Notes: generated by a model not told the origin, from the sequence alone. A DNA stretch of 8,498 nucleotides from a bacterium (GCA_905221295.1 CAJNCP010000020.1:1-8498); one strand, 5' to 3'. Shown: positions 1-5,849, counted from the stretch's first letter. Numbers and translations: made by a program.

Positions 1-1190
1 ACAGTTGTCTTGATGGTCTTCTGCCCTCCTGCTGGTATGGCTCTATCAACGGTTGTAGCAGCAGCGGAAATGTACTCGGCTGCTTCTGGTAAGGACTGGG
101 GTACTGGTCGCGAGCTGGATGGGAACGAGAGAGCTCTAAGGGGACCTTTGCCTTGCTTGACTTGATCCCAGCAGGTAAATACCTAGGTGGTTTGGTCAAG
201 AGTGGAAAGACTGCAGGACTCACTGCTATTAAGACGAGTATCAAAACGACAGTGACGGAAGGCTTAGAACAAGGCGCTAAGAACTTAGACAGTTTTAAAG
301 GTGTCTTGAAGAAGACCAAGGGGCTGGGGGATAATATTTACCACTCCTTGCCGACCTATCGTAAACAACTCGCCCGTCACTTACAGAATACAGTGGATGA
401 AGGTCTCCTAAATCTAAGCAGGGCAACTCAAGAAGGACTGGAGCGAGCTAAACAGTTTACTTTGGAAGTACCGACTATCCGAACGACGCAGGCAGCGCCT
501 GTTGGTTCTGCCAATGTACAAGCGTTCTCTAAACTTGACACAACAACCGTGAAATTGGGAGATACAGGTCTAGGAAAGAGCCTGGATAATCTGGCTTCTA
601 AAGCGAAACATGTAGAAAACACGCGGCTAGATAAACTCAGAGCTCGTAATGCTTTTCATGGAAATAAAGTAGATGATGTTTTGGAAGCTGGAAGTAAAGC
701 TGGACAGGATATGTCGGATGATGTAGCTAGAGGTCTGGAAGAAGCTGGGAAGAAAGGCGCTTCATACCCAAGTACTTACGATGAAAGGATTAATCAAACA
801 CCAGTCAATAATGGTTCGTGGACTGGCGACCGTGGAGAATCAAAATTTATTTCTGAATTGGATGAAGTCAATGATGTTTTAAAACAATACGATATTGATG
901 GTATTGAATATAAAGATGGAATTCCTGATTTTTCTCCTGTTTCAGAGGGTGAGATTAGTCATCCTGATATGGGTATTGACAGAAATAAAAACTTTAAAGT
1001 TGCCGATGAACTTTTAGCAAAACAATTGGACGTGCCTAGAAAAGAGATTACAAAACTTCGGAAACAAGGGAAGCTCACTTGGCATGAATTAAATGATATG
1101 GAAACAATGCAATTAGTTCCATCTGTTGTCAATAGTAAATTTGGACATCTAGGTGGGGTAGCGGAAGTTAAAAAACTATTAGGTTTATAG
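1..1190 (+). pseudogene. LXG-type T7SS effector, 3' part, HNH/ENDO VII-like nuclease tail, frameshifted
   Basis: The reading frame is open from the left edge in frame 1 (…SGKDWGTGRELDGNERALRG) and then reaches a stop at 163-165. The natural continuation (FALLDLIPAGKYLGG…) is in another frame, open to 1190. One missing base near 144 (family-like G-A-F expected, GGACC seen) explains this, so the gene looks broken unless it is a sequencing error. The first part is the hydrophobic pre-toxin region typical of LXG effectors. A linker with KGLGDNI (318-338) follows. Numbering from the TTG at 153, the C-terminal about 120 residues resemble HNH/ENDO VII-superfamily toxins: YKDGIPDFSP at 253-262, TWHE at 309-312, MQLVP at 319-323 and FGHLGG at 330-335. 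The usual WHH is WHE here and the usual H after MQLVP is N, so this is either a variant subfamily or a weakened enzyme. The tail is visibly more AT-rich than the linker, as expected for a swapped cassette. It would be exported by T7SS and cleave DNA in competitors. LXG itself lies outside the window. Confidence 0.75.
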
Positions 1191-1211
1191 AAAGAAAGGT
1201 TGTAAAAAACA

Positions 1212-1691
1212 ATGGAAATAAATCATAAGACTTTTGGTAAAATAAAATTTAATTACGGTTGGACAAAAGATATTTCTCTAGATATCTTCAATAAGCACCA
1301 TGTTTTGGAAATCAATATTGATGCGGATGAAGATGCTGAATTTGAAATTAATCAGGAAAAAGCTTATATATTTTTCAATAATCACTTAGATGAAATAGTA
1401 AAAGAGGCAGATTCTGCAATTATATCATATTACAATCGTGAAATATCAGATATTGTTTCAAGCTACACGAATAATAACGAAAAAAAATATTTTTTAGATA
1501 TAATTGGAGACAAAGATAAAATTTATTCTTTGTTGCAACCTAAACAAATCATGTTTCCTTTAACTTTTGATGAAAATATTGAAGAGTTTGGTTTTTTGTG
1601 TGAGTGTGATTGGGATAAAGAAAATGGCATAGGAATAAAATTTGTTAATGGCGTATTGTCTGAAATTGGTTATCAGGATATCCTCCTATAA
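1212..1691 (+). CDS. Probable immunity protein to the upstream nuclease (DUF6985/DUF2004-like)
   Basis: This is a 159-residue acidic protein starting at ATG 1212, 21 bases after the nuclease stop, with AAAGAAAGG upstream as a plausible ribosome binding site. It has no signal peptide or membrane segment, so it should act in the cytoplasm. Its C-terminal pattern, FGFLCECDWDKENGIGIKF then NG…EIGYQDILL, resembles DUF6985 (DUF2004-like) proteins, which are common beside polymorphic toxins in Firmicutes. The N-terminal part (FNYGW…IDADED) fits the same family. Position directly behind a toxin tail, the small acidic character and the AT-rich composition all support an immunity role: binding and blocking the nuclease in the producer cell. 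The family name is from memory of its motif and the pairing is inferred from gene order; no structure or binding data are available here. A terminator follows. Confidence 0.7.
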   Translation: MEINHKTFGKIKFNYGWTKDISLDIFNKHHVLEINIDADEDAEFEINQEKAYIFFNNHLDEIVKEADSAIISYYNREISDIVSSYTNNNEKKYFLDIIGDKDKIYSLLQPKQIMFPLTFDENIEEFGFLCECDWDKENGIGIKFVNGVLSEIGYQDILL

Positions 1692-1743
1692 GGATATGTT
1701 TTCTTATAATTATTTGTAGTTTTTATATTTATTGAATTAAGAA

Positions 1744-1773
1744 GAACACTTATTGATTCCATTAAGTGTTTTT
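1744..1773 (+). terminator. Rho-independent terminator after the nuclease/immunity pair
   Basis: AACACTTA (1745-1752) pairs perfectly with TAAGTGTT (1763-1770) across a 10-base loop, and the right arm runs into TTTTT. It ends the first toxin/immunity cassette. It resembles the terminator at 2368-2396 in stem core (CACTTA/TAAGTG) and in the TTTTCAC that follows. Confidence 0.75.
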
Positions 1774-1774
1774 C

Positions 1775-1846
1775 ACGCTGAGTCAGCAGATTGGTGGTAC
1801 TAGATAAGGTATGACGTGGCATCATACTGAAATTCCGGGACAAATG
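1775..1846 (+). pseudogene. Scrap of a second HNH nuclease toxin (WHH motif)
   Basis: Immediately after the terminator, the frame of the next gene reads TLSQQIGGTR, stop (TAA 1805-1807), then GMTWHHTEIPGQM. TWHH…P…QM is the diagnostic core of WHH/colicin-DNase-like toxins, which normally continue QLVP…H…HTGG. Here the motif breaks off at about 1846 and the sequence becomes the SUKH-like gene. I read it as the remains of a displaced nuclease tail, kept because the flanking immunity gene survived. The stop just before the motif and the missing downstream histidines mean it cannot be a working enzyme. Confidence 0.55.
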
Positions 1847-2308
1847 GAATCTAAAATTATTTTACCTTTACCAACAGATACATTACTGAAAGAAAAAGAA
1901 AAAATATGGAGAGTGATTCTTCCTGAAGATTATAAAGATTTTATAAAAAAAGAAAATGGCTTAATTCCAACTAAACAATATTTTAATTTCGGTAGAAATG
2001 AGAAAGTAGTTGAACGTTTCTTAGCAATACTGAATATTTCAGGCGATAGACTGGAAGATATTTATAATATTGGTGTTGTAAGCACTCAATTAGAAGGAAG
2101 AATTATATTTGATGAGGAATATGTGGGTTTACAATTGATACCAATAGTAGCATTGTTTGGAGGCGATTTTATCTGCTTAGATTACACTAAAAGTAAAGAA
2201 AATCCTAGCATTTGTATCTGGTATCATGAAGAATCTTATGAAATAGATCCTGCGGTAGAATTTGTAGCTAATAACTTTACAGAGTTTTTAAAAATGCTTC
2301 ATGGTTAG
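1844..2308 (+). CDS. SUKH/SMI1-KNR4-family immunity protein, orphan
   Basis: This protein has 154 residues from ATG 1844. An in-frame ATG at 1811 would add 11 residues (MTWHHTEIPGQ), but those look like nuclease remnant, so I prefer 1844; neither start has a strong ribosome binding site (GGGA lies 3 bases before 1844, AAGG almost touches 1811). The pattern ILPEDYKDFIKKENGLIP near residues 25-42 is the classic SUKH-1 opening (LPxDYxxFxxxxNG), and the later YVGLQLIPIVALFGGDFICLD followed by ICIWYHE matches the rest of that fold. SUKH proteins are widespread immunity proteins, often for nuclease and deaminase toxins. It has no intact toxin in front of it, only the WHH scrap, so it is probably an orphan that protects against siblings still carrying that toxin. 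A terminator lies about 60 bases downstream. No promoter of its own is clear. Confidence 0.8.
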   Translation: MESKIILPLPTDTLLKEKEKIWRVILPEDYKDFIKKENGLIPTKQYFNFGRNEKVVERFLAILNISGDRLEDIYNIGVVSTQLEGRIIFDEEYVGLQLIPIVALFGGDFICLDYTKSKENPSICIWYHEESYEIDPAVEFVANNFTEFLKMLHG

Positions 2309-2367
2309 GTATAAAGTATTCTCTAATGAAGAAGTAAAAGAAAATCAGCTATAATATTTTTGATATT

Positions 2368-2396
2368 GGCACTTAATATTCAGTTAAGTGCCTTTT
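2368..2396 (+). terminator. Rho-independent terminator after the SUKH gene
   Basis: GGCACTTAA (2368-2376) pairs perfectly with TTAAGTGCC (2384-2392), with a 7-base loop and TTTT after it. The only possible start codon of the next reading frame (GTG 2388) lies inside the right arm, so the downstream toxin module has no usable translation start of its own. Confidence 0.8.
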
Positions 2397-3203
2397 CACA
2401 AAGGACTGGGGGACAATATCTTTTCTCAAATTAAAATCTTTGGCAAACAGCTTGACAATCTCCGACCAAGTAAGATTCCATCGAATTCGGCAGATGATCT
2501 AAGTGACGCGGCTCAGAGATTTAGTTTGAACTCCCTAGAACAACTGCAACCAGTGACAGGCTCTATTCCATTTGAAGGAGGAAAGCTAACACATCTAGCA
2601 GATAATCTCAGTGCTTTCGCGAAGAATCTAGATGGCAGTGTGGATGATGTTGTGGAAGCTAACCGGTTCTCCTCAGAGTGGCATAATTTGCAGAAAAGTT
2701 TTCCGGATTCAGGATTATCTGAACGACAATCAGAAAAGATAGTCAATATTAAACCAAGTGAAACAATTAAACGACCAGATCCTGAGGAATATTTGAGTTC
2801 TAATTATATTAAAGAACATAATGCCTTATTTGACGAAGGGGTGGCAGCTTTTGCTAAAAATGATTATTGGATTCAAAAAGAAGGTTATTTTGGTCGACCG
2901 GATGGTGCATTTGTCTTTCCAAAAGATGTAGCTGAAGCTATGGTCAAGGAAGCTGATGGTGATCCCCGTGTACTTGAAAAACTTTTGGGACTTGATAAAG
3001 GTAGTCTTGGAAATAATCCAATTATGATTGAACCTAAGGAAGTTGAAAATCTGAGGATTCCAAGTGGCAATGAGGGCGGAGCAAGCGGGAATGTTCAATG
3101 GCGTCCGGGTGGTAAGACCTATCCGGGTGGTGTTCCAGAATCTGTGATTGACAGAGTTCCTAAAGATAAATTGAACATTAAAGAATTGTGGAGTGAACAA
3201 TAA
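2388..3203 (+). CDS. Orphan polymorphic-toxin C-terminal module, unknown activity
   Basis: The frame is open for 271 codons from a GTG inside a terminator stem, so it is almost surely not expressed alone. From codon 5 it reads KGLGDNI, the same linker found in the first effector at 318-338. It then carries a long hydrophilic linker (residues 20-130) and an approximately 140-residue C-terminal domain. That domain shows GYFGRPDGAFVFP (166-178), LRIPSGNEGGA (222-232) and WRPGGKTYPGGVPE (238-251), rich in glycine turns. I do not recognise it with certainty. It is not TNT, HNH or a deaminase by motif; an ADP-ribosyltransferase or other NAD-related fold is only a guess. No LXG, signal peptide or pre-toxin hydrophobic segment is present. 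The module fits a silent cassette that could become active by recombining into a full effector at the shared linker. Its stop overlaps the next gene's start by one base (TAATG). Confidence 0.65.
   Translation: MPFHKGLGDNIFSQIKIFGKQLDNLRPSKIPSNSADDLSDAAQRFSLNSLEQLQPVTGSIPFEGGKLTHLADNLSAFAKNLDGSVDDVVEANRFSSEWHNLQKSFPDSGLSERQSEKIVNIKPSETIKRPDPEEYLSSNYIKEHNALFDEGVAAFAKNDYWIQKEGYFGRPDGAFVFPKDVAEAMVKEADGDPRVLEKLLGLDKGSLGNNPIMIEPKEVENLRIPSGNEGGASGNVQWRPGGKTYPGGVPESVIDRVPKDKLNIKELWSEQ
2597..2628 (+). repeat. 32-bp direct repeat, copy 1 (toxin linker)
   Basis: This stretch encodes the ADNLSAFAKN region of the orphan toxin module and is identical over 32 bases to 3748-3779. It marks a conserved linker stretch that can serve as a site for cassette exchange or deletion. 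Confidence 0.85.
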
Positions 3204-3562
3204 TGAAAGAAATACCAACAAAAAAAGGTGATATGTTAGAAATTTATGAAGCCAATGGTAAGTATATTTTAAAGTATCCAACTTTCAATATCACTATGCC
3301 AGAGGTTGTTAAAGAAATCCCTAAAGAAGCAGTGGATAGCTATTTAGCAGGAGAACATGATGGTGAAGAATTAATTAATTATGCTAATTTCGGATTTTGG
3401 AAATCAAAAATTAGTCAAGAAGATGCTAACATACAATTTTTAAGAGATAATCCAGAATTTCTTCTTATTGATACAGATAGAAAGAGACACTATTTCTCCG
3501 AAAAAGAATTTGAAGAATTGTTGAAAAAAGCTCATGAAGTTTCTGATGCAGATGATAAGTAA
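3203..3562 (+). CDS. Probable immunity protein for the orphan toxin module
   Basis: This is a 119-residue cytoplasmic protein, acidic towards both ends, with no recognised domain. The ATG shares its A with the TAA of the toxin frame, and GGAG lies about 9 bases upstream, so translation is coupled to the toxin tail. The same TAATG overlap joins the TNT toxin and its immunity gene at 7503, which supports a toxin/immunity pairing here. Visible features are a beta-rich first half (YEANGKYILKYPTFNITMP), a central helix-like stretch and a KEFEELLKKAHEVS helix near the end. Function is inferred only from position and size. A hairpin follows at 3585. Confidence 0.65.
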   Translation: MKEIPTKKGDMLEIYEANGKYILKYPTFNITMPEVVKEIPKEAVDSYLAGEHDGEELINYANFGFWKSKISQEDANIQFLRDNPEFLLIDTDRKRHYFSEKEFEELLKKAHEVSDADDK

Positions 3563-3584
3563 TCATTCTCTATATTAAAGAATA

Positions 3585-3614
3585 TAAGAGACAGAGTTCT
3601 TGCTTTGTCTCTTA
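3585..3614 (+). terminator. Hairpin, possible terminator after the immunity candidate
   Basis: TAAGAGACAGAG (3585-3596) pairs with CTTTGTCTCTTA (3603-3614) across a 6-base loop, with a single G·T pair. The stem is strong, but what follows (CGTATTAT) is not a clean T-run, so termination may be partial. Confidence 0.5.
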
Positions 3615-3647
3615 CGTATTATAAGAAAATTCTTAGGCAGTAAGCTC

Positions 3648-3686
3648 AGACCATCAGCGGTTGTACGCTATGAGGCTGGTCTTTTT
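3648..3686 (+). terminator. Weak terminator-like hairpin
   Basis: AGACCA (3648-3653) pairs with TGGTCT (3677-3682), an inner AGCG/CGCT pair closes a small loop, and the outer arm leads into TTTTT (3682-3686). The unpaired bases between the two stems make it weaker than the others in the window. Confidence 0.35.
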
Positions 3687-3733
3687 GATGAGAATGCCCG
3701 TCTAGCCTATGGAAGCCAGAAGAGCGCGGTGAG

Positions 3734-3796
3734 AAGTTATCTCATCGAGCAGATAATCTCAGTGCTTTCGCGAAGAATCAGTCGAACGAACTTTGA
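3734..3796 (+). pseudogene. Remnant of an LXG toxin linker
   Basis: In one frame this reads KLSHRADNLSAFAKNQSNEL then TGA. The orphan toxin module has KLTHLADNLSAFAKN at its residues 66-80. The shared part includes 32 identical bases. Upstream the frame is closed by a stop at 3689-3691, so this is a detached fragment of another effector's linker and not a gene. Confidence 0.65.
3748..3779 (+). repeat. 32-bp direct repeat, copy 2 (linker remnant)
   Basis: This is the second copy of the 2597-2628 sequence, inside a decayed linker fragment. Recombination between the two copies would remove the orphan toxin tail and its immunity candidate, about 1.15 kb. Confidence 0.85.
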
Positions 3797-3872
3797 ATAT
3801 ATTGAAAGACTTTCTAAATTCAGATAAAGCGGAAGTTCTATTGAAGAATTGAATCCATGTCTAAATTTTGTC

Positions 3873-4196
3873 ATGGGGGCTGGTGGTGGATCTAACGAAA
3901 TCACCATGAATCCTGATGAAATGCATGCAATCATGTCTTACATCACCAACATTGAAATTTCATTTCAAAATAACTTAGCTCCCAAATTAAAGAGCCTATA
4001 TGCTGATATGCTTAATAAAGTGAATGAAGTTGGCGACTTATATCGGCGAGCCAATAATGAGATTTTAAGTATGATGGGACAGTGGCTCCAACAAGATGCT
4101 CAGTTGCGAGATGATTATCTAAAAGGTCTTTCTTCTAATCCGACTCTGGTAAAAAACTTAGAAACTCTAGGCCTGATTCCGCGAGGTGACCAATGA
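3873..4196 (+). CDS. Small helical LXG-partner-like protein (WXG100-like fold suspected)
   Basis: This is 107 residues from ATG 3873 (MGAGGGSNEITMNPDEM…). Other in-frame starts are TTG 3849 (115 residues) and ATG 3906 (96 residues); none has a strong ribosome binding site. I chose 3873 as the first ATG. The protein is predicted almost wholly helical, with two long helices (about HAIMSYITNIEISFQNNLAPK and DMLNKVNEVGDLYRRANNEI) and a conserved-looking NN/QQ…LRDDYLKGL tail, a shape like the small helical proteins encoded just before LXG effectors. Such partners bind the LXG domain and take it to the T7SS. I do not recognise the exact family. It ends in an ATGA overlap with the next, cut-off gene, with AGGTGA correctly placed, so the two formed an operon. 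Confidence 0.6.
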   Translation: MGAGGGSNEITMNPDEMHAIMSYITNIEISFQNNLAPKLKSLYADMLNKVNEVGDLYRRANNEILSMMGQWLQQDAQLRDDYLKGLSSNPTLVKNLETLGLIPRGDQ

Positions 4197-4297
4197 CCAA
4201 AGATGTAGAACTTCATTCATCGACCTGGAAGACGATGAAACAAGCCCTGACAGGTCTCACTGAAAATGCTACAGTCTCTACCTTGGAGCAGCACTAA
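4193..4297 (+). pseudogene. Truncated second partner gene (34 codons left)
   Basis: ATG 4193 overlaps the previous stop as ATGA and has a good AGGTGA site 3 bases ahead, so this was a real start. The product MTKDVELHSSTWKTMKQALT… stops after 34 codons at TAA 4295-4297, where sequence character changes abruptly to AT-rich noncoding DNA. In LXG operons two small helical proteins usually precede the effector, and this is probably what remains of the second. The break marks the left edge of the recombinase/toxin-antitoxin island. Confidence 0.6.
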
Positions 4298-4308
4298 GAA
4301 ATCATAAA

Positions 4309-4326
4309 TACATCATCTGATATAAA
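4309..4326 (+). repeat. 18-bp direct repeat, copy at island edge
   Basis: TACATCATCTGATATAAA is present here and exactly at 5155-5172 within the recombinase gene, where it encodes (other strand) the FISDDV stretch. Similarity fades outside the 18 bases, although the flanking base string here would also encode Q before FISDDV. It could be a leftover of a second recombinase copy, a recombination trace, or chance in AT-rich DNA. Confidence 0.6.
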
Positions 4327-4548
4327 TTGTATAAATAATATAAATAACGATATTTCCTATCCGTTGTAAAAATATATAAGTATCTATACAAAATAGTATC
4401 CTAGATGGCGGAATGCGTCACTGTCTTTTATGTTAAAAATTTTAAGAAAAAAATCTTCTCTGCTCTTAACCTAAAAATAGAGCAAACCTCTACTGTCTCC
4501 TCCAGATGTTAGCTTTTTGTCAACTGATTACAGGTTAATAAAGATTCC

Positions 4549-4576
4549 AAAAAACTACCTTCTAAGAAAGAGTAGT
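4549..4576 (-). terminator. Possible terminator of the recombinase gene
   Basis: Reading the - strand after the stop at 4591, ACTAC and GTAGT form a short stem (4572-4576 with 4554-4558) followed at once by a run of six T. The stem is short with a 13-base loop, so this is tentative. Confidence 0.4.
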
Positions 4577-4590
4577 AGAAGCAGTAGTAT

Positions 4591-5697
4591 CTATAATTCA
4601 GATAAACCATCTTTAACTTGTTCATCTAAAACATGGGCATATAAACTTACCAATGCTGTATTAACATGCCCTAGTTGTTGGGCAGTAGTGACTTCGTTGT
4701 TAGTAGCTTGGTATAATCTGGTAGCCAACGTATGTCTTAACTTATGAGGAGTTATCCGTGTTTTAAATACCTCAGAATACTTAGCGACTGTTCTTTCCAA
4801 TGCAGCACCTCCCATTCGTTTGGCGATTCCGGATTGTGTTGATAGAAAAAGAGGTAGTTTATTATCTTCTATATCTACTTTATATCTGCTAGAACGTATT
4901 TTTAGATATTGAGTAAGATATGGTTTAGCAAATGGTGCAATATGAACACTGTCCCTTTTATTCCCCTTCCTTGTCACTTCAACAGTCATTGTATTGAGAT
5001 TAATATCAGACATATCAATATTGACTGTTTCGCTTAGTCGAAGACCAGAGGCTAACATTAGAGCAATGAAAGCCAGGTCTCGTTCCTTATTTTTGTAGTA
5101 AGAAGACTTGGCTCGATTACTTAGATTAGCTTTTTTAACATATCCCTCAGAACTTACATCATCTGATATAAACTGCAAGAAAGCTTCAGTATCATCTCCT
5201 AAAAAGAGCTTAGATTTTATTCTCCTAGATCGTGCTGCCAGCGTTTCTTTTTGTTTTATCTTTAGTTCCAATTTCTTCATCACATTTCGATGGAAATACG
5301 GCTCTCCGTACCCGTTTTCTGTCTGTTCAGTTAAATACTTAAAGAGTCCAGATAAAGCTCTATAAGTGCGCTGTATTGTTACTTCAGACATAGTTCTAGA
5401 TTTACTTTGAGTTGTGTTTAACAGATTCCGTTCTCGGAGATATATAAAATATGCTTCAGTGTTATTTTTTGATAAATTTTCAAGCAAATCAAGTGGAATG
5501 TCCCTTGTGGTTGATACATGAGCAATATCCGAATCAATTAACCACATGAAGAATCGACGAAACTCATTTAAGTATTCGTAGAGGGTACGTTTGCTACGTC
5601 CTGCAAATACTTTAGATTGGTACCATTCTGTTATATAGTGTGGCAAGAGCTCCAGTTGTTTATTAATATTTTTTTGTAAGTTAATTTCATTTGCCAT
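4591..5697 (-). CDS. XerS-like tyrosine recombinase
   Basis: This is a 368-residue site-specific recombinase. ATG 5697 is preferred over the in-frame TTG at 5706 because GAGGA (5711-5707) sits 9 bases before the ATG but touches the TTG. The N-terminal SAM-like DNA-binding half (TLYEYLNEFRRFFMWL, then YFIYLRERNLL) and the catalytic half follow the streptococcal/lactococcal XerS pattern closely: GEPYFHRNVMKK, KETLAAR, KLFLGDDTEAFL, KNKERDLAFIALMLASGLRLSE. The active-site set is complete: R220, K244, H318, R321, H344, Y353. The chromosomal XerS, by memory 356 residues, resolves chromosome dimers at difSL; this protein differs at many positions and has a longer segment around residues 178-195, so it is more likely a paralogue moving or maintaining this island than the housekeeping copy. 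It is read in the same direction as the toxin-antitoxin operon upstream, with its own promoter. Confidence 0.85.
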   Translation of the reverse strand: MANEINLQKNINKQLELLPHYITEWYQSKVFAGRSKRTLYEYLNEFRRFFMWLIDSDIAHVSTTRDIPLDLLENLSKNNTEAYFIYLRERNLLNTTQSKSRTMSEVTIQRTYRALSGLFKYLTEQTENGYGEPYFHRNVMKKLELKIKQKETLAARSRRIKSKLFLGDDTEAFLQFISDDVSSEGYVKKANLSNRAKSSYYKNKERDLAFIALMLASGLRLSETVNIDMSDINLNTMTVEVTRKGNKRDSVHIAPFAKPYLTQYLKIRSSRYKVDIEDNKLPLFLSTQSGIAKRMGGAALERTVAKYSEVFKTRITPHKLRHTLATRLYQATNNEVTTAQQLGHVNTALVSLYAHVLDEQVKDGLSEL

Positions 5698-5715
5698 TTC
5701 ATTCAATCCTCATAG

Positions 5716-5778
5716 TTTAGTAGTACTATTATAGCACATTTTCTTTTAGTAATAAAATTATACTTTTTCTACTAAAAG
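5716..5778. promoter_or_regulatory. TTTAGTA motif cluster with 9-bp inverted repeat over the recombinase promoter
   Basis: TTTAGTA occurs at 5716-5722 and 5745-5751 and in reverse (TACTAAA) at 5770-5776. The last two belong to a perfect 9-bp inverted repeat, CTTTTAGTA (5743-5751) and TACTAAAAG (5770-5778), separated by 18 bases. The repeats flank and cover the -35 region, a layout expected for an operator or a recombinase binding site. No regulator gene is in the window, so the recombinase itself is the simplest candidate binder. Confidence 0.4.
5728..5756 (-). promoter_or_regulatory. Recombinase promoter (extended -10)
   Basis: On the - strand TGCTATAAT (5736-5728) is a consensus -10 with the TGn extension. 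The -35 is weak (TTTATT at 5756-5751, 17-base spacer). An extended -10 can work without a good -35. The promoter is overlapped by the TTTAGTA motifs listed separately, suggesting control by a bound protein. Confidence 0.6.
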
Positions 5779-5830
5779 TGTTTTCGATAATAATCAGGTT
5801 AAATATTGTCATTCAAAAAGCAATTATTTA

Positions 5831-5843
5831 ACGAATAATTCGT
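5831..5843. repeat. Short palindrome ACGAAT-A-ATTCGT
   Basis: A perfect 6-bp inverted repeat with a single central base lies between the toxin terminator and the recombinase promoter. It may be a protein-binding site; no function can be shown. Confidence 0.35.
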
Positions 5844-5849
5844 AATCAT

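Larger units (their letters stand above)
3563..3872 (+). other. Decayed region with toxin-linker remnants, no intact gene
   Basis: Between the immunity candidate and the helical partner gene I find no convincing gene. It holds two hairpins (3585-3614 and 3648-3686) and a linker fragment at 3734-3796. A 75-codon open frame from 3600 crosses both and has no recognisable protein features. The area looks like stacked leftovers of earlier cassette exchanges. Confidence 0.5.
4298..4590. other. AT-rich noncoding stretch at the left edge of the island
   Basis: There is no gene on either strand. It contains one copy of an 18-bp sequence also present inside the recombinase gene (4309-4326), a small TGCTCT/AGAGCA hairpin at 4461-4484, and the probable recombinase terminator at 4549-4576. 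No clear terminal inverted repeat of an insertion sequence is visible. Confidence 0.5.

Noticed and set aside
428..622. 64-codon minus-strand frame inside the first effector
   Set aside because: Antisense to the toxin linker, with no supporting signals.
2327..2355. Promoter (TATAAT at 2350-2355) for the orphan toxin module
   Set aside because: No acceptable -35 at the right spacing, and a strong terminator lies between it and the reading frame.
2513..3281. Minus-strand open frames across the orphan toxin (2513-2746, 2826-3281, 2885-3070)
   Set aside because: They are shadows of the + strand toxin and immunity frames; the 151-codon one has low-complexity hydrophobic composition from antisense reading and no start signal.
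3600..3827. 75-codon + strand frame as a gene
   Set aside because: It begins in a hairpin loop, crosses a second hairpin and a linker remnant that is meaningful in another frame, and has no ribosome binding site.
4517..5365. Plus-strand open frames opposite the recombinase (4517-4747 and 5108-5365)
   Set aside because: They lie wholly or mostly antisense to a well-supported gene, with no ribosome binding site or protein-like features.
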